Made by a program: the position numbers and the translations under genes. A DNA stretch of 64,000 nucleotides from Pseudomaricurvus sp050633365 (GTDB lineage Bacteria > Pseudomonadota > Gammaproteobacteria > Pseudomonadales > Cellvibrionaceae): positions 62,001-126,000 of the forward strand of contig JBOEGJ010000009.1 of the NCBI GenBank assembly GCA_050633365.1, written 5' to 3'. Shown here in pieces: positions 40,139 through 48,900 of the stretch; the first letter of the stretch is position 1, and each line of letters opens with the position of its first letter. The notes beneath the pieces were generated by a model. That model ran no database searches, had not been told where the DNA came from, and saw only the letters and a list, made by a program, of their open reading frames with translations.

Positions 40139-42376
40139 ATGTCAAACGAAACACCAAAGATTATATATACCCTCACCGATGAGGCTCCAGCCCTCGCGAC
40201 TTATTCTTTACTTCCAATCGTTCAGGCTTTTGCCGATAAGGCCGGCATTACCGTCGAAACCAGAGATATTTCTCTGGCGGCTCGTATTTTGGCGAATCTA
40301 TCAGAATTCTTACCCGAAGATAAGCGCATTGAAGACGATTTGGCTGAGCTTGGCGCTCTGGCTGAAACACCGGAGGCCAATATTGTTAAGCTTCCGAACA
40401 TCAGTGCTTCGGTACCGCAGTTGAATGCGGCGATTAAAGAGTTGCAGGCCAAGGGTTACAAGCTCCCTGATTACCCAGAAGAGCCTGCAAACGACGAACA
40501 GAAACACATTAAGAGTCTCTACGATCAGGTTAAAGGCAGCGCGGTAAACCCGGTGTTGCGTGAGGGTAACTCTGATCGACGCGCTGCGGCATCTGTAAAG
40601 GCCTATGCTAAGAAAAATACCCATCGCATGGGTAAGTGGTCACCAGATTCTAAGTCACACGTTGCTCACATGACTTACGGTGATTTTTACGCCAGTGAGA
40701 AGTCCACAGTCGTAGAGAAAAAGGGCAGTGTGGTTATTCGCTATGTTGGCGATAACGGCAAGGTAAAAATTCTTCGTAAAAAGACCCCGGTTTTGGTTGG
40801 CGAAGTCATCGATACCGCAGTGATGAGCGTCGCGGCGCTCAACAACTTTCTTGCTCGTGAGCTAGAAGACGCTAAGCAGCAAGACATTCTTTTCTCGTTG
40901 CACCTGAAAGCAACCATGATGAAGGTTTCAGACCCAATCATGTTTGGTCATGCGGTCAAACAGTACTACAAGCCTGTATTCCAAAAACACGCTGAGTTAT
41001 TTGATAACTTGGGCGTCGATGTGAATAACGGCATCGGTGATGTTTACGCCAAAATCGGCTGCCTCCGCGAGCAGCAAATCGCCGAAATCGAAGCTGATTT
41101 TGCCGCTTGTTACGCCAAACGCCCAGAGATGGCGATGGTGAATTCAGATAAGGGTATTACCAACCTGCATGTGCCCAGTGACATTATCGTCGATGCCTCT
41201 ATGCCGGCGATGATTCGCGATTCCGGTAAAATGTGGGGGCCTGATGGCCAGCTGCATGACACCAAAGCGGTGATTCCTGATCGCTGTTACGCCGGCATCT
41301 ATCAGGCGGTTATAGACGATTGTAAGCTCAATGGCGCCTATGACCCTGCAACTATGGGAAGTGTCTCGAATGTTGGTTTGATGGCTAAGAAGGCCGAAGA
41401 GTATGGCTCTCACAACAAAACCTTCTTGGCGCCAGGGCTGGGACGCATTCAAGTGGTTAACGCCGCCGGCGATGTACTGCTGGAGCAAGAGGTCGAGAAG
41501 GGCGATATTTTCCGCATGTGTAAGGTGAAAGACGCTCCGATTCGCGATTGGGTCAAGCTTGCGGTCAATCGCGCTCGCACAACCTCAACGCCAGCGGTGT
41601 TTTGGCTGGATCGCGATCGCTCACACGACTCTCAGTTGATTAAAAAGGTCGAGGTTTATCTGCAGGAGCACGATACTCAGGATCTCGATATCCACATTAT
41701 GTCGCCTGTGGATGCGACCACCTTCTCCCTCGAGCGAATTCGTCGTGGCGAAGATACCATCTCGGTTACAGGTAATGTTCTGCGTGATTACTTGACTGAT
41801 CTTTATCCCATTCTCGAGCTGGGAACCAGCGCAAAAATGCTGTCAATTGTGCCGCTAATGAATGGTGGTGGATTGTTTGAAACCGGTGCTGGGGGCTCTG
41901 CTCCTAAGCACGTACAGCAATTTGTCGAAGAGGGACACTTGCGTTGGGATTCTCTGGGTGAGTTCTTGGCTTTGTCTGAGGCGTTTGCTCATTTGGCGCA
42001 TAACTTCGATATGCCTAAGGCACAAGTGCTGGCCGATACGCTCGATACTGCCAACGGTTTGTTCTTGGATAACAATAAGTCGCCTTCTCGCAAGGTGAAT
42101 GAGTTGGATAATCGCGGTAGCCATTTCTATCTGGCGATGTACTGGGCCAAAGCACTTGCAGAGCAGGATCAGGATGCAGAGTTGAAGGCGGCATTTGCTG
42201 GCGTTGCTGAAGAGTTGGTGGCCAACGAATCAGCCATTGTTAGTGAGTTAAATGCCGCTCAAGGTAAGGCTATTGAGTTGGGCGGCTATTTCCGCTTAGA
42301 CGAAGAGCAGGCATCGGTCGCCATGCGACCCAGTGATGTGTTCAATCGCGCGTTGGAGTCGTTGGTAAAGGGATGA
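40139..42376 (+). CDS. icd: Monomeric NADP-dependent isocitrate dehydrogenase
   Basis: The 745-residue protein is the large monomeric IDH type (Azotobacter and Corynebacterium type), unrelated in length to the E. coli dimeric enzyme. Typical segments are LREGNSDRRAA, KMSPDSK-like GKWSPDSKSHVAHM, IVDASMPAMIRDSGKMW and MNGGGLFETGAGGSAPKHVQQ. It makes 2-oxoglutarate and NADPH in the TCA cycle. GGGAGAG lies a few bases before ATG 40139. It is divergent from rluE and ends in a strong terminator. Confidence 0.96.
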   Translation: MSNETPKIIYTLTDEAPALATYSLLPIVQAFADKAGITVETRDISLAARILANLSEFLPEDKRIEDDLAELGALAETPEANIVKLPNISASVPQLNAAIKELQAKGYKLPDYPEEPANDEQKHIKSLYDQVKGSAVNPVLREGNSDRRAAASVKAYAKKNTHRMGKWSPDSKSHVAHMTYGDFYASEKSTVVEKKGSVVIRYVGDNGKVKILRKKTPVLVGEVIDTAVMSVAALNNFLARELEDAKQQDILFSLHLKATMMKVSDPIMFGHAVKQYYKPVFQKHAELFDNLGVDVNNGIGDVYAKIGCLREQQIAEIEADFAACYAKRPEMAMVNSDKGITNLHVPSDIIVDASMPAMIRDSGKMWGPDGQLHDTKAVIPDRCYAGIYQAVIDDCKLNGAYDPATMGSVSNVGLMAKKAEEYGSHNKTFLAPGLGRIQVVNAAGDVLLEQEVEKGDIFRMCKVKDAPIRDWVKLAVNRARTTSTPAVFWLDRDRSHDSQLIKKVEVYLQEHDTQDLDIHIMSPVDATTFSLERIRRGEDTISVTGNVLRDYLTDLYPILELGTSAKMLSIVPLMNGGGLFETGAGGSAPKHVQQFVEEGHLRWDSLGEFLALSEAFAHLAHNFDMPKAQVLADTLDTANGLFLDNNKSPSRKVNELDNRGSHFYLAMYWAKALAEQDQDAELKAAFAGVAEELVANESAIVSELNAAQGKAIELGGYFRLDEEQASVAMRPSDVFNRALESLVKG

Positions 42377-42397
42377 TCTCGACCCTACGCTAAACAA

Positions 42398-42425
42398 CAA
42401 AAAGCCCGGTTAGCCGGGCTTTTTT
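42398..42425 (+). terminator. Rho-independent terminator after icd
   Basis: AAAAAGCCCGG, loop TTAG, CCGGGCTTTTTT: GC-rich stem with U-tract, 22 bases after the icd stop. It is symmetric and could also serve cspD from the other side. Confidence 0.9.
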
Positions 42426-42458
42426 CTGTCTGTTGGGCGTGTTGGGCTTCAGTGAGCC

Positions 42459-42728
42459 TCAGCTTAGCGCTGCTTCACGATTTTCTGATTCTGGTTGAGG
42501 GGCAGGCTCAGTAGTTTCCATTTTGCTGGGGAGCTGAATGTTCGTGGCATGCTGGCCTTTGGCGCCTGCAATGGTGTCGAAGGTTACGGCTTGACCGGCT
42601 TTGAGTGTTTTGTATCCCTCCATTTCAATGGAGGAGTAGTGTGCAAATAAATCTTCTCCGCCATCGTCCGGCAAGATAAATCCATATCCTTTCGCATTGT
42701 TGAACCACTTTACGGTACCTGTTGGCAT
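42459..42728 (-). CDS. cspD: Cold-shock domain protein CspD
   Basis: The 89-residue protein has a cold-shock domain with both RNA-binding motifs, KGYGFI and DLFAHYS, followed by an acidic, proline-rich tail (EPAPQPESENREAALS) as in CspD. E. coli CspD is made in stationary phase and inhibits DNA replication. It is divergent from clpS-clpA, the same arrangement as in E. coli and Pseudomonas. AAGGA precedes the ATG. Confidence 0.92.
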   Translation of the reverse strand: MPTGTVKWFNNAKGYGFILPDDGGEDLFAHYSSIEMEGYKTLKAGQAVTFDTIAGAKGQHATNIQLPSKMETTEPAPQPESENREAALS

Positions 42729-43012
42729 GGCTGATTCCTTACAAAAGCCCTTGGCGGCAGCTGTGTTTTTTAGTTATTGTTTTAATCGCACCGGTGAGGC
42801 GAGCTTGTGGCGGATTGCCTTCAAGCGTTGGGGTAAGATGCATATAATCGCTCGACCGTTAGCGCTATACTTCCTCTAATTCCTTGGAAGCTCTGGTTCT
42901 TATATCGAACATGATTTTTCAAGTCAAGAAATATAATTGATCGATTTGGTGGTTTTGCGTGCTAAGTGGCGCATATTTAAACATTGCATTGGTGGTAATA
43001 ACGAGATTTCAA
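42729..43012. promoter_or_regulatory. Divergent cspD-clpS intergenic region
   Basis: 284 bases without a gene. They must hold promoters for both genes. I see AT-rich patches but no clear paired -35 and -10 hexamers and no convincing operator. Confidence 0.35.
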
Positions 43013-43384
43013 ATGGGTAATCTGGAGAATCTTAAACTAAGATTAAGTGTAGATGATGAAGACGGCGACTACGCGGATGATATGGGTCTTGCAGTAGAGG
43101 AGGCTAAACCGCAATTAAGACGCCCTTCAATGTACAAGGTTGTTCTTCTTAACGACGACTATACTCCAATGGAGTTTGTGGTTGAGACGTTAGAGGTGTT
43201 TTTTGGAATGAATCGCGAGCAGGCGACAAACATAATGCTCACGGTGCACACACAAGGTAAGGCGGTTTGCGGGGTGTTTAGCCGCGATATCGCAGAGACA
43301 AAAGCTGCGCAAGTGAATGAATTTGCGAAAGAGAATGAACATCCGCTGCTTTGTGAGATCGAAGCTGTAGAAGACGAAGAGTGA
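43013..43384 (+). CDS. clpS: ClpS, N-degron adaptor for ClpAP
   Basis: The 123-residue adaptor delivers proteins with N-terminal Leu, Phe, Tyr or Trp to ClpAP. Key binding-site residues are seen in YKVVLLNDDYTPMEFVVETL and the THxxG-like VHTQGKAVCGVFSRDIAETKA. The N-terminal tail is acidic and longer than in E. coli. The start is ATG 43013, though the frame is open upstream. clpA starts 40 bases later. The transferases Aat and Bpt that create N-degrons are encoded 2.7 kb away. Confidence 0.94.
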   Translation: MGNLENLKLRLSVDDEDGDYADDMGLAVEEAKPQLRRPSMYKVVLLNDDYTPMEFVVETLEVFFGMNREQATNIMLTVHTQGKAVCGVFSRDIAETKAAQVNEFAKENEHPLLCEIEAVEDEE

Positions 43385-43424
43385 TTCTTTGTAATTGGAA
43401 CCAATGCTTTAGGGGTGATAGCCA

Positions 43425-45692
43425 ATGCTGAGCAAGGATTTAGAAGTTACCTTAAATCTTGCCTTTAAAGGTGCGAGATCGAAGCGCCATGAATTCATGA
43501 CAGTAGAGCACTTGCTACTGGCACTCATAGACAATGATTCGGCCGCCGGCGTATTGAAAGCCTGTGGTGCGGATTTGACCATGCTGCGAAAGGACTTGAT
43601 AGAGTTTGTCGATTCTACAACGCCGCTGATTCCCGAAAACGACACCGAGCGAGAAACGCAGCCTACACTGGGCTTTCAGCGTGTTCTGCAGAGAGCCGTT
43701 TTTCACGTACAGTCCTCTGGTAAAAAAGAGGTAACTGGCGCCAACGTGCTGGTAGCTATCTTTTCGGAGCAAGAAAGTCAGGCTGTGTATTATCTCAAAC
43801 AGCAGAGCGTGGCCAGAATTGATGTGGTTAACTTTATTACCCACGGAATTTCTAAGGTTGCCGGGCATGATGATAATCACGATGAACCCTCCCATGACAT
43901 GGGTGAAGAGGGGTCATTGGGTGTCGAGAGTCAGGCGCAGAGCCCGCTAGAGTCCTACGCCACAAATCTTAATGAAGAGGCAATGCTGGGCCGAATTGAT
44001 CCCTTGGTGGGGCGTCAGCTCGAAGTTGAGCGAGTCAGTCAGATCTTGACCCGTCGCCGCAAAAACAACCCCTTGTTAGTGGGGGAGTCGGGCGTAGGTA
44101 AAACCGCAATCGCCGAGGGGCTGGCCAAGCGAATTGTCGATGGCGATGTGCCCGAGGTGCTGGCGCCAAGTATTGTCTATTCGCTGGATCTGGGCGCTCT
44201 GTTGGCGGGTACGAAATATCGGGGTGATTTCGAGAAGCGTTTTAAGGGCTTACTAGCTGAGCTTAAAAAACAAGATCACGCCATTCTGTTTATCGATGAG
44301 ATTCACACCATCATCGGAGCGGGGGCCGCCTCAGGCGGTGTCATGGATGCTTCGAACCTGCTCAAGCCTTTACTCACCTCTGGTGATTTGCGCTGTGTGG
44401 GCTCGACGACCTTCCAAGAGTATCGCGGTATTTTCGAGAAAGATCGCGCGCTTTCAAGACGTTTCCAAAAGGTTGATGTGAATGAGCCGAGTGTCGACGA
44501 TACCTATTTGATCCTTAAGGGGCTTAAAAGTCGTTTCGAGGAACACCACAGTCTGCGTTACACCGATACCGCTCTAAAGGCGGCAGCTGAGCTCTCTGAG
44601 CGCTATATTCCCGACCGTTTCATGCCTGATAAGGCGATTGATGTGATTGACGAGGCTGGTGCCTATCAGCAGTTGCTCACCCCATCGAAACGCAAAAAGG
44701 TAATTGGTGTGCCTGACATTGAGGCAGTTGTTGCAAAAATTGCGAGAATTCCGCCAAAAAGTGTTTCTTCTTCAGATCGCGATCAGCTTCGCAGCTTAGA
44801 AGAAAACTTGAAAATGACCGTGTTCGGGCAGAATGAGGCCATTGAGGCGCTTTCGACTTCGATCAAGTTGTCCCGGGCGGGATTGAATGTCGCCGACAAG
44901 CCAATTGGATCTTTCTTGTTTGCAGGCCCCACTGGGGTTGGTAAGACCGAGCTGTGTAAACAGCTTGCATCAACGATGGGTGTTGATTTGGTTCGTTTCG
45001 ATATGTCGGAATACATGGAGCGTCACACGGTTTCACGTTTGATTGGTGCGCCTCCTGGGTATGTCGGGTTCGATCAGGGGGGGTTGCTCACCGAGGCGGT
45101 GACCAAGCAGCCTCATTGCGTCGTGCTGCTCGACGAAATCGAGAAGGCTCATCCGGAAGTCTTTAATTTGCTACTGCAGGTTATGGATCATGGCACCTTG
45201 ACTGACAACAACGGCCGCAAGGCTGATTTTCGCAACGTCATTCTGGTTATGACGACCAATGCCGGCGCCGAAGAAATGAGTCGTGCGTCAATTGGCTTCA
45301 AGCGTCAGGATCATACGACCGACGGGATGGAGGTCATTAAAAAGACGTTTACCCCAGAGTTTCGCAATCGTTTGGATTCGATTATTCAGTTTGCTGCACT
45401 TGATCTTGAAGTCATTAAAACTGTGGTCGATAAATTCTTGGTGCAATTGCAGTCGCAGCTGGATGATAAGCGTGTGACGCTAAATGTGACTGATGAGGCG
45501 CGGGAGTGGCTCGCGATTAACGGTTACGATGTGAAGATGGGTGCTCGTCCAATGGCGCGCTTGATTCAAGAGAAGCTCAAGAAGCCGCTGGCGGAAGAGG
45601 TGTTGTTCGGCGATTTGTCGGTCAGCGGAGGCGCTGTTGATGTAATAGTCGAAGACGGAGAGTTGTGTGTGAGAGTGGAGGTAATGGCTTAG
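43425..45692 (+). CDS. clpA: ATP-dependent Clp protease ATP-binding subunit ClpA
   Basis: The 755-residue AAA+ unfoldase has a ClpN domain (residues 1-140), an acidic linker and two ATPase modules. The Walker A motifs are GESGVGKT (about residue 220) and GPTGVGKT (about residue 502), with Walker B FIDEIH and LLDEIEKA. It feeds substrates into ClpP, alone or with ClpS. The second module has the GARPMARLIQE sensor 2 motif. It is cotranscribed with clpS. Confidence 0.97.
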   Translation: MLSKDLEVTLNLAFKGARSKRHEFMTVEHLLLALIDNDSAAGVLKACGADLTMLRKDLIEFVDSTTPLIPENDTERETQPTLGFQRVLQRAVFHVQSSGKKEVTGANVLVAIFSEQESQAVYYLKQQSVARIDVVNFITHGISKVAGHDDNHDEPSHDMGEEGSLGVESQAQSPLESYATNLNEEAMLGRIDPLVGRQLEVERVSQILTRRRKNNPLLVGESGVGKTAIAEGLAKRIVDGDVPEVLAPSIVYSLDLGALLAGTKYRGDFEKRFKGLLAELKKQDHAILFIDEIHTIIGAGAASGGVMDASNLLKPLLTSGDLRCVGSTTFQEYRGIFEKDRALSRRFQKVDVNEPSVDDTYLILKGLKSRFEEHHSLRYTDTALKAAAELSERYIPDRFMPDKAIDVIDEAGAYQQLLTPSKRKKVIGVPDIEAVVAKIARIPPKSVSSSDRDQLRSLEENLKMTVFGQNEAIEALSTSIKLSRAGLNVADKPIGSFLFAGPTGVGKTELCKQLASTMGVDLVRFDMSEYMERHTVSRLIGAPPGYVGFDQGGLLTEAVTKQPHCVVLLDEIEKAHPEVFNLLLQVMDHGTLTDNNGRKADFRNVILVMTTNAGAEEMSRASIGFKRQDHTTDGMEVIKKTFTPEFRNRLDSIIQFAALDLEVIKTVVDKFLVQLQSQLDDKRVTLNVTDEAREWLAINGYDVKMGARPMARLIQEKLKKPLAEEVLFGDLSVSGGAVDVIVEDGELCVRVEVMA

Positions 45693-45786
45693 CCCTCTTA
45701 AGCAGTGTGTTTGGAGTTGTTGGCCAAGCATGCTGCGATCTTAAGGAGGGCTATTTGGGCCCTCGTAGATGAGGGCTTTGTCGATA

Positions 45787-46005
45787 TTAGCGGGCGCGGT
45801 AGGTGATGCGGCCTTTGCTAAGATCGTAAGGTGTTAGTTCTACCTTTACCTTGTCGCCGGTTAAGATGCGGATGTAGTTCTTACGCATTTTTCCGGAAAT
45901 GTGTGCGATTACCACGTGATCGTTTTCTAGCTTTACGCGGAAAGTTGTGTTCGGCAGGGTGTCGATGACTTCCCCTTCCATTTCAAAATTATCTTCTTTT
46001 GCCAT
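45787..46005 (-). CDS. infA: Translation initiation factor IF-1
   Basis: The 72-residue S1-fold protein matches IF-1 along its whole length (EGEVIDTLPNTTFRVKLENDHVVIAHISGKMRKNYIRILTGDKV). It binds the ribosomal A site during initiation. It is convergent with clpA and downstream of bpt on the same strand, as in Pseudomonas. A short GC-rich inverted repeat (GCCCTC...GAGGGC, around 45759-45776) follows but lacks a strong T-run. Confidence 0.96.
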   Translation of the reverse strand: MAKEDNFEMEGEVIDTLPNTTFRVKLENDHVVIAHISGKMRKNYIRILTGDKVKVELTPYDLSKGRITYRAR

Positions 46006-46098
46006 TCGGCAACGTCCTCAAGTGGCTACAGTCTCAGGTGCCCAGATTTGAGCAGGCGTGAATTGTGCCTGAAAACAGCCTGTGAGCCAAGTGCTGCC

Positions 46099-46803
46099 TT
46101 AACTTATCCGAACCCAACGATTGTCGGTGAGTAGTTCAAGGGGACGATATTCAGTTTTGTAGCTCATCTTTTGGCACTGTTTGATCCAATAGCCTAGATA
46201 AAGGCTGTTGAGTCCGAGCTGTTTGCAAAGCTCAATTTGCCAAAGAATGGCAAATACACCAAGGCTGCGGCGCTCATAACAGGGGTCAAAGTAGGTGTAA
46301 ACCGCGGAATATCCGCTCTTCATTTGATCGCAAACGGCAACGGCGATGAGTCTTCCTTCGAGCCGAAACTCGAGAAACTCAGTCACGTCCCATTCTGTGG
46401 TTAAAAAGCTGTCGAATTGCTCGCGAGTGGGAGGGTACATGTCGCCGTCACTGTGGCGCATTTCTATATATTTGGCATAGAGTTGGTAGTGTTCGTCTGT
46501 CTGTTGGCGAGTGCTGTTGATCAGCAAGTCGCGGTTGCGATTCCAGCATTTACGTTGTTTGCGATTTCGTGAAAAGTGGTTCGCCGGCACTCTGGCGGGG
46601 ACGCAGGCGTTGCAGCTTTTGCAGTGGGGGCGATAAAGATGAGCTCCACTACGGCGAAAACCGCGTTCCGAAAGCGTGCTATAAAGTGCTGCATCAACCG
46701 GCTGCTTGGGGTCGACGAAGATGGTTGTTGCTTCTTCATCTTCCAAATAGCTGCAGCTGTGTGGATGTGTGGCGAAAAGCCGGATATTGGCCAAATCTGT
46801 CAT
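46099..46803 (-). CDS. bpt: Aspartate/glutamate leucyltransferase Bpt
   Basis: The 234-residue enzyme transfers leucine from Leu-tRNA to proteins with N-terminal Asp or Glu, making an N-degron read by ClpS. The N-terminal cysteine cluster YRPHCKSCNACVPARV and the segment SVxYTYFDP-like YSAVYTYFDPCYERRSLG are typical of the ATE1/Bpt family. It lies 21 bases downstream of aat, and infA follows. Confidence 0.94.
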   Translation of the reverse strand: MTDLANIRLFATHPHSCSYLEDEEATTIFVDPKQPVDAALYSTLSERGFRRSGAHLYRPHCKSCNACVPARVPANHFSRNRKQRKCWNRNRDLLINSTRQQTDEHYQLYAKYIEMRHSDGDMYPPTREQFDSFLTTEWDVTEFLEFRLEGRLIAVAVCDQMKSGYSAVYTYFDPCYERRSLGVFAILWQIELCKQLGLNSLYLGYWIKQCQKMSYKTEYRPLELLTDNRWVRIS

Positions 46804-46824
46804 GCCAAAACCTTTGATGGTCGT

Positions 46825-47532
46825 TTACGAGTAGGGCTTCAACTGCTCTGGCCAGCTAGGCCGGCTCGGAGTCTCTTCAATAGAGTTTAACAGGTAATTT
46901 TCAAATTCGGCGCGAGAAATCTCCTTGGCACCAAGGCTTGCTAGGTGGTCGGAGTGAACTTGGCAGTCAATGAGTTGATAGTTAAGGGCCCGAAGGTTTT
47001 CTATCAAAGTGATAAATCCAAATTTTGAGGCATTCGAGGCCAGTGAAAACATAGATTCACCAAAAAACACCTTGCCGAGAGCTATGCCGTAGAGGCCGCC
47101 GACCAACTCTTGGTGTTGCCAAACCTCCACCGAGTGCGCAAATCCCAGCGTGTGAAGCTGGTTATAGGATTCGACGATTTCCTCGGTAATCCAAGTCCCG
47201 TCTTGTTCGTCTCTGGGAGCTGCGCAGGCTCTTATTACCGCGTCAAAGCACTTGTTGGTGGTGACCGTGTAGAGGCCGCGTCGCAGAACCTTTCTCATGC
47301 TCTTAGATATGTGCAGCTGTTCAGGTCGCAGCACTAGGCGCGGTGAAGGGCTCCACCATAGTACCGGTTGACCGTCTTCGAACCAGGGGAAGATACCTTT
47401 TTGATAGGCGGCTAATAGTTGGTCTGTGCTGAGTGTGTCGCCGGCCGCTAGCAGTCCGTTGGGGTCGTCTAAAGCGTTTCGGGTGTCGGGGAATTCAGTG
47501 GAGAAGGATTCAAGCCAGGGGAGTTGAGACAT
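46825..47532 (-). CDS. aat: Leucyl/phenylalanyl-tRNA--protein transferase
   Basis: The 235-residue enzyme adds Leu or Phe to proteins with N-terminal Lys, Arg or Met. Conserved parts are GLLAAGDTLSTDQLLAAYQKGIFPWFEDGQPVLWWSP, HSVEVWQ and GLYGIALGKVFFGESMFS, and the closing LIDCQVHSDHLASLGA. It is followed by bpt, so both tRNA-protein transferases are on one transcript, and the reader proteins ClpS and ClpA are on the other strand nearby. Confidence 0.95.
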   Translation of the reverse strand: MSQLPWLESFSTEFPDTRNALDDPNGLLAAGDTLSTDQLLAAYQKGIFPWFEDGQPVLWWSPSPRLVLRPEQLHISKSMRKVLRRGLYTVTTNKCFDAVIRACAAPRDEQDGTWITEEIVESYNQLHTLGFAHSVEVWQHQELVGGLYGIALGKVFFGESMFSLASNASKFGFITLIENLRALNYQLIDCQVHSDHLASLGAKEISRAEFENYLLNSIEETPSRPSWPEQLKPYS

Positions 47533-47611
47533 AGTGAGGGCTGTATTGTGAGGTTGTCCTCACGGCAGGGGCGCATGCTAGAAATCACGCCTCTGCGGTG
47601 AGCTTGCGCGA

Positions 47612-48559
47612 TTACTGGTCGTCGATAAATTTTTCGGCGTCCAGTGCGGCCATACAGCCAGCTCCCGCTGACGTAATAGCTTGGCGGTAGACGTTGTCCG
47701 CGACATCGCCTGCTGCAAAAACCCCTGCAACACTGGTGCTGGTGGCTTCACCGACAATTCCGCTCTTGATGGTGATGTAGCCGTCCTTCATGTCTAGTTG
47801 CCCGTCAAAAATGTCGGTATTGGGCTTGTGGCCAATAGCAATAAATACACCTGCAACATCAATTTCTTGCTGTGATTCGTCTTTGGTGCTCTTGAGTCGA
47901 AGCCCGGTAACGCCTGCGTCGTCTCCAAGTACCTCATCGAGTGTGTGATCCCAAATGATGTTGATATTGCCGTTTTCGGCTTTTGCCAAAATCTTGTCTT
48001 GCAGGATTTTCTCCGAGCGAAGCGCGTCACGACGGTGAATTAAGGTGACTTCCGCGGCGATGTTAGACAGATATAGCGCTTCTTCTACGGCGGTGTTTCC
48101 GCCGCCGACTACTGCAACTTTTTGGTTGCGATAGAAAAAGCCGTCGCAGGTTGCGCAGGCGCTCACGCCTTTACCCATAAAAGCTTCTTCCGATGGCAAG
48201 CCAATGTACTGGGCTGAGGCGCCAGTGGCGATGATAAGTGCGTCGCAGGTGTAGGTGTTTGAGCCTTTCAGGGTGAAAGGGCGCTTAGAGAGATCGGTTT
48301 CGTGAATGTGATCGAAAATGATCTCCGTATCGAAGCGTTCGGCGTGTTGCTGCATTTGCATCATTAGATCCGGGCCTTGCAGCTCGGGGATGCCTCCTGG
48401 CCAGTTTTCAACATCCGTGGTGGTGGTTAATTGGCCACCCTGCTGCATGCCCGTAATAACGACCGGTTTTAGGTTGGCTCTGGCAGCATAGACAGCCGCA
48501 GTGTAACCCGCAGGGCCTGAGCCCAGAATGATGACTTGATGGTGCTGAGCGTCAGTCAT
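47612..48559 (-). CDS. trxB: Thioredoxin reductase
   Basis: The 315-residue flavoprotein reduces thioredoxin with NADPH. It has the FAD loop ILGSGPAGYTAAVYAARA, the redox-active CATC in GVSACATCDGFF, the NADPH loop VVGGGNTAVEEALYL and the C-terminal GVFAAGDVADNVYRQA. AGGATTACTAC precedes the ATG. It is divergent from ftsK, the arrangement found in Pseudomonas. It can support Bcp and the APS reductase through thioredoxin. Confidence 0.96.
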   Translation of the reverse strand: MTDAQHHQVIILGSGPAGYTAAVYAARANLKPVVITGMQQGGQLTTTTDVENWPGGIPELQGPDLMMQMQQHAERFDTEIIFDHIHETDLSKRPFTLKGSNTYTCDALIIATGASAQYIGLPSEEAFMGKGVSACATCDGFFYRNQKVAVVGGGNTAVEEALYLSNIAAEVTLIHRRDALRSEKILQDKILAKAENGNINIIWDHTLDEVLGDDAGVTGLRLKSTKDESQQEIDVAGVFIAIGHKPNTDIFDGQLDMKDGYITIKSGIVGEATSTSVAGVFAAGDVADNVYRQAITSAGAGCMAALDAEKFIDDQ

Positions 48560-48900
48560 GTAGTAATCCTAAATCTACCAATTAAAAAGTGCGCTAATGA
48601 TAGGGAAAACTCTGGGGGAGCACTAGTGGTAGTGGTCAATTAGCGCGATTGTATCGTTCAATCAGCGGCTTGTTGTTTTTTGATCAGGTGATTGGTTGCG
48701 CAGTGACCATTTGGGGCTTCTGTGTGGTGATTTTTTCGCCAATTCGTGCGCTCTGATTCAATGGTTCGGTGTAGTTATCAATTGCGCGGATGAATCGGCC
48801 TTTGTCATCAAATTTGGTGCTAGAATGCCCGTTTGAAGATCAATTTAGGGTGTGACAGACGTAAGTTAGTCGTTTCGAGCGCCGGATATCGGGTGAACAA
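48560..48900. promoter_or_regulatory. Divergent trxB-ftsK intergenic region
   Basis: 341 bases without a gene. A TAGAAT -10-like hexamer near 48821 faces ftsK, but I find no -35 at the right distance. I see no other structure of note. Confidence 0.35.

Noticed and set aside
45755..45780. Terminator shared by clpA and infA (GCCCTC...GAGGGC).
   Set aside because: The stem is short and lacks a T-run on either side, so I mention it only under infA.
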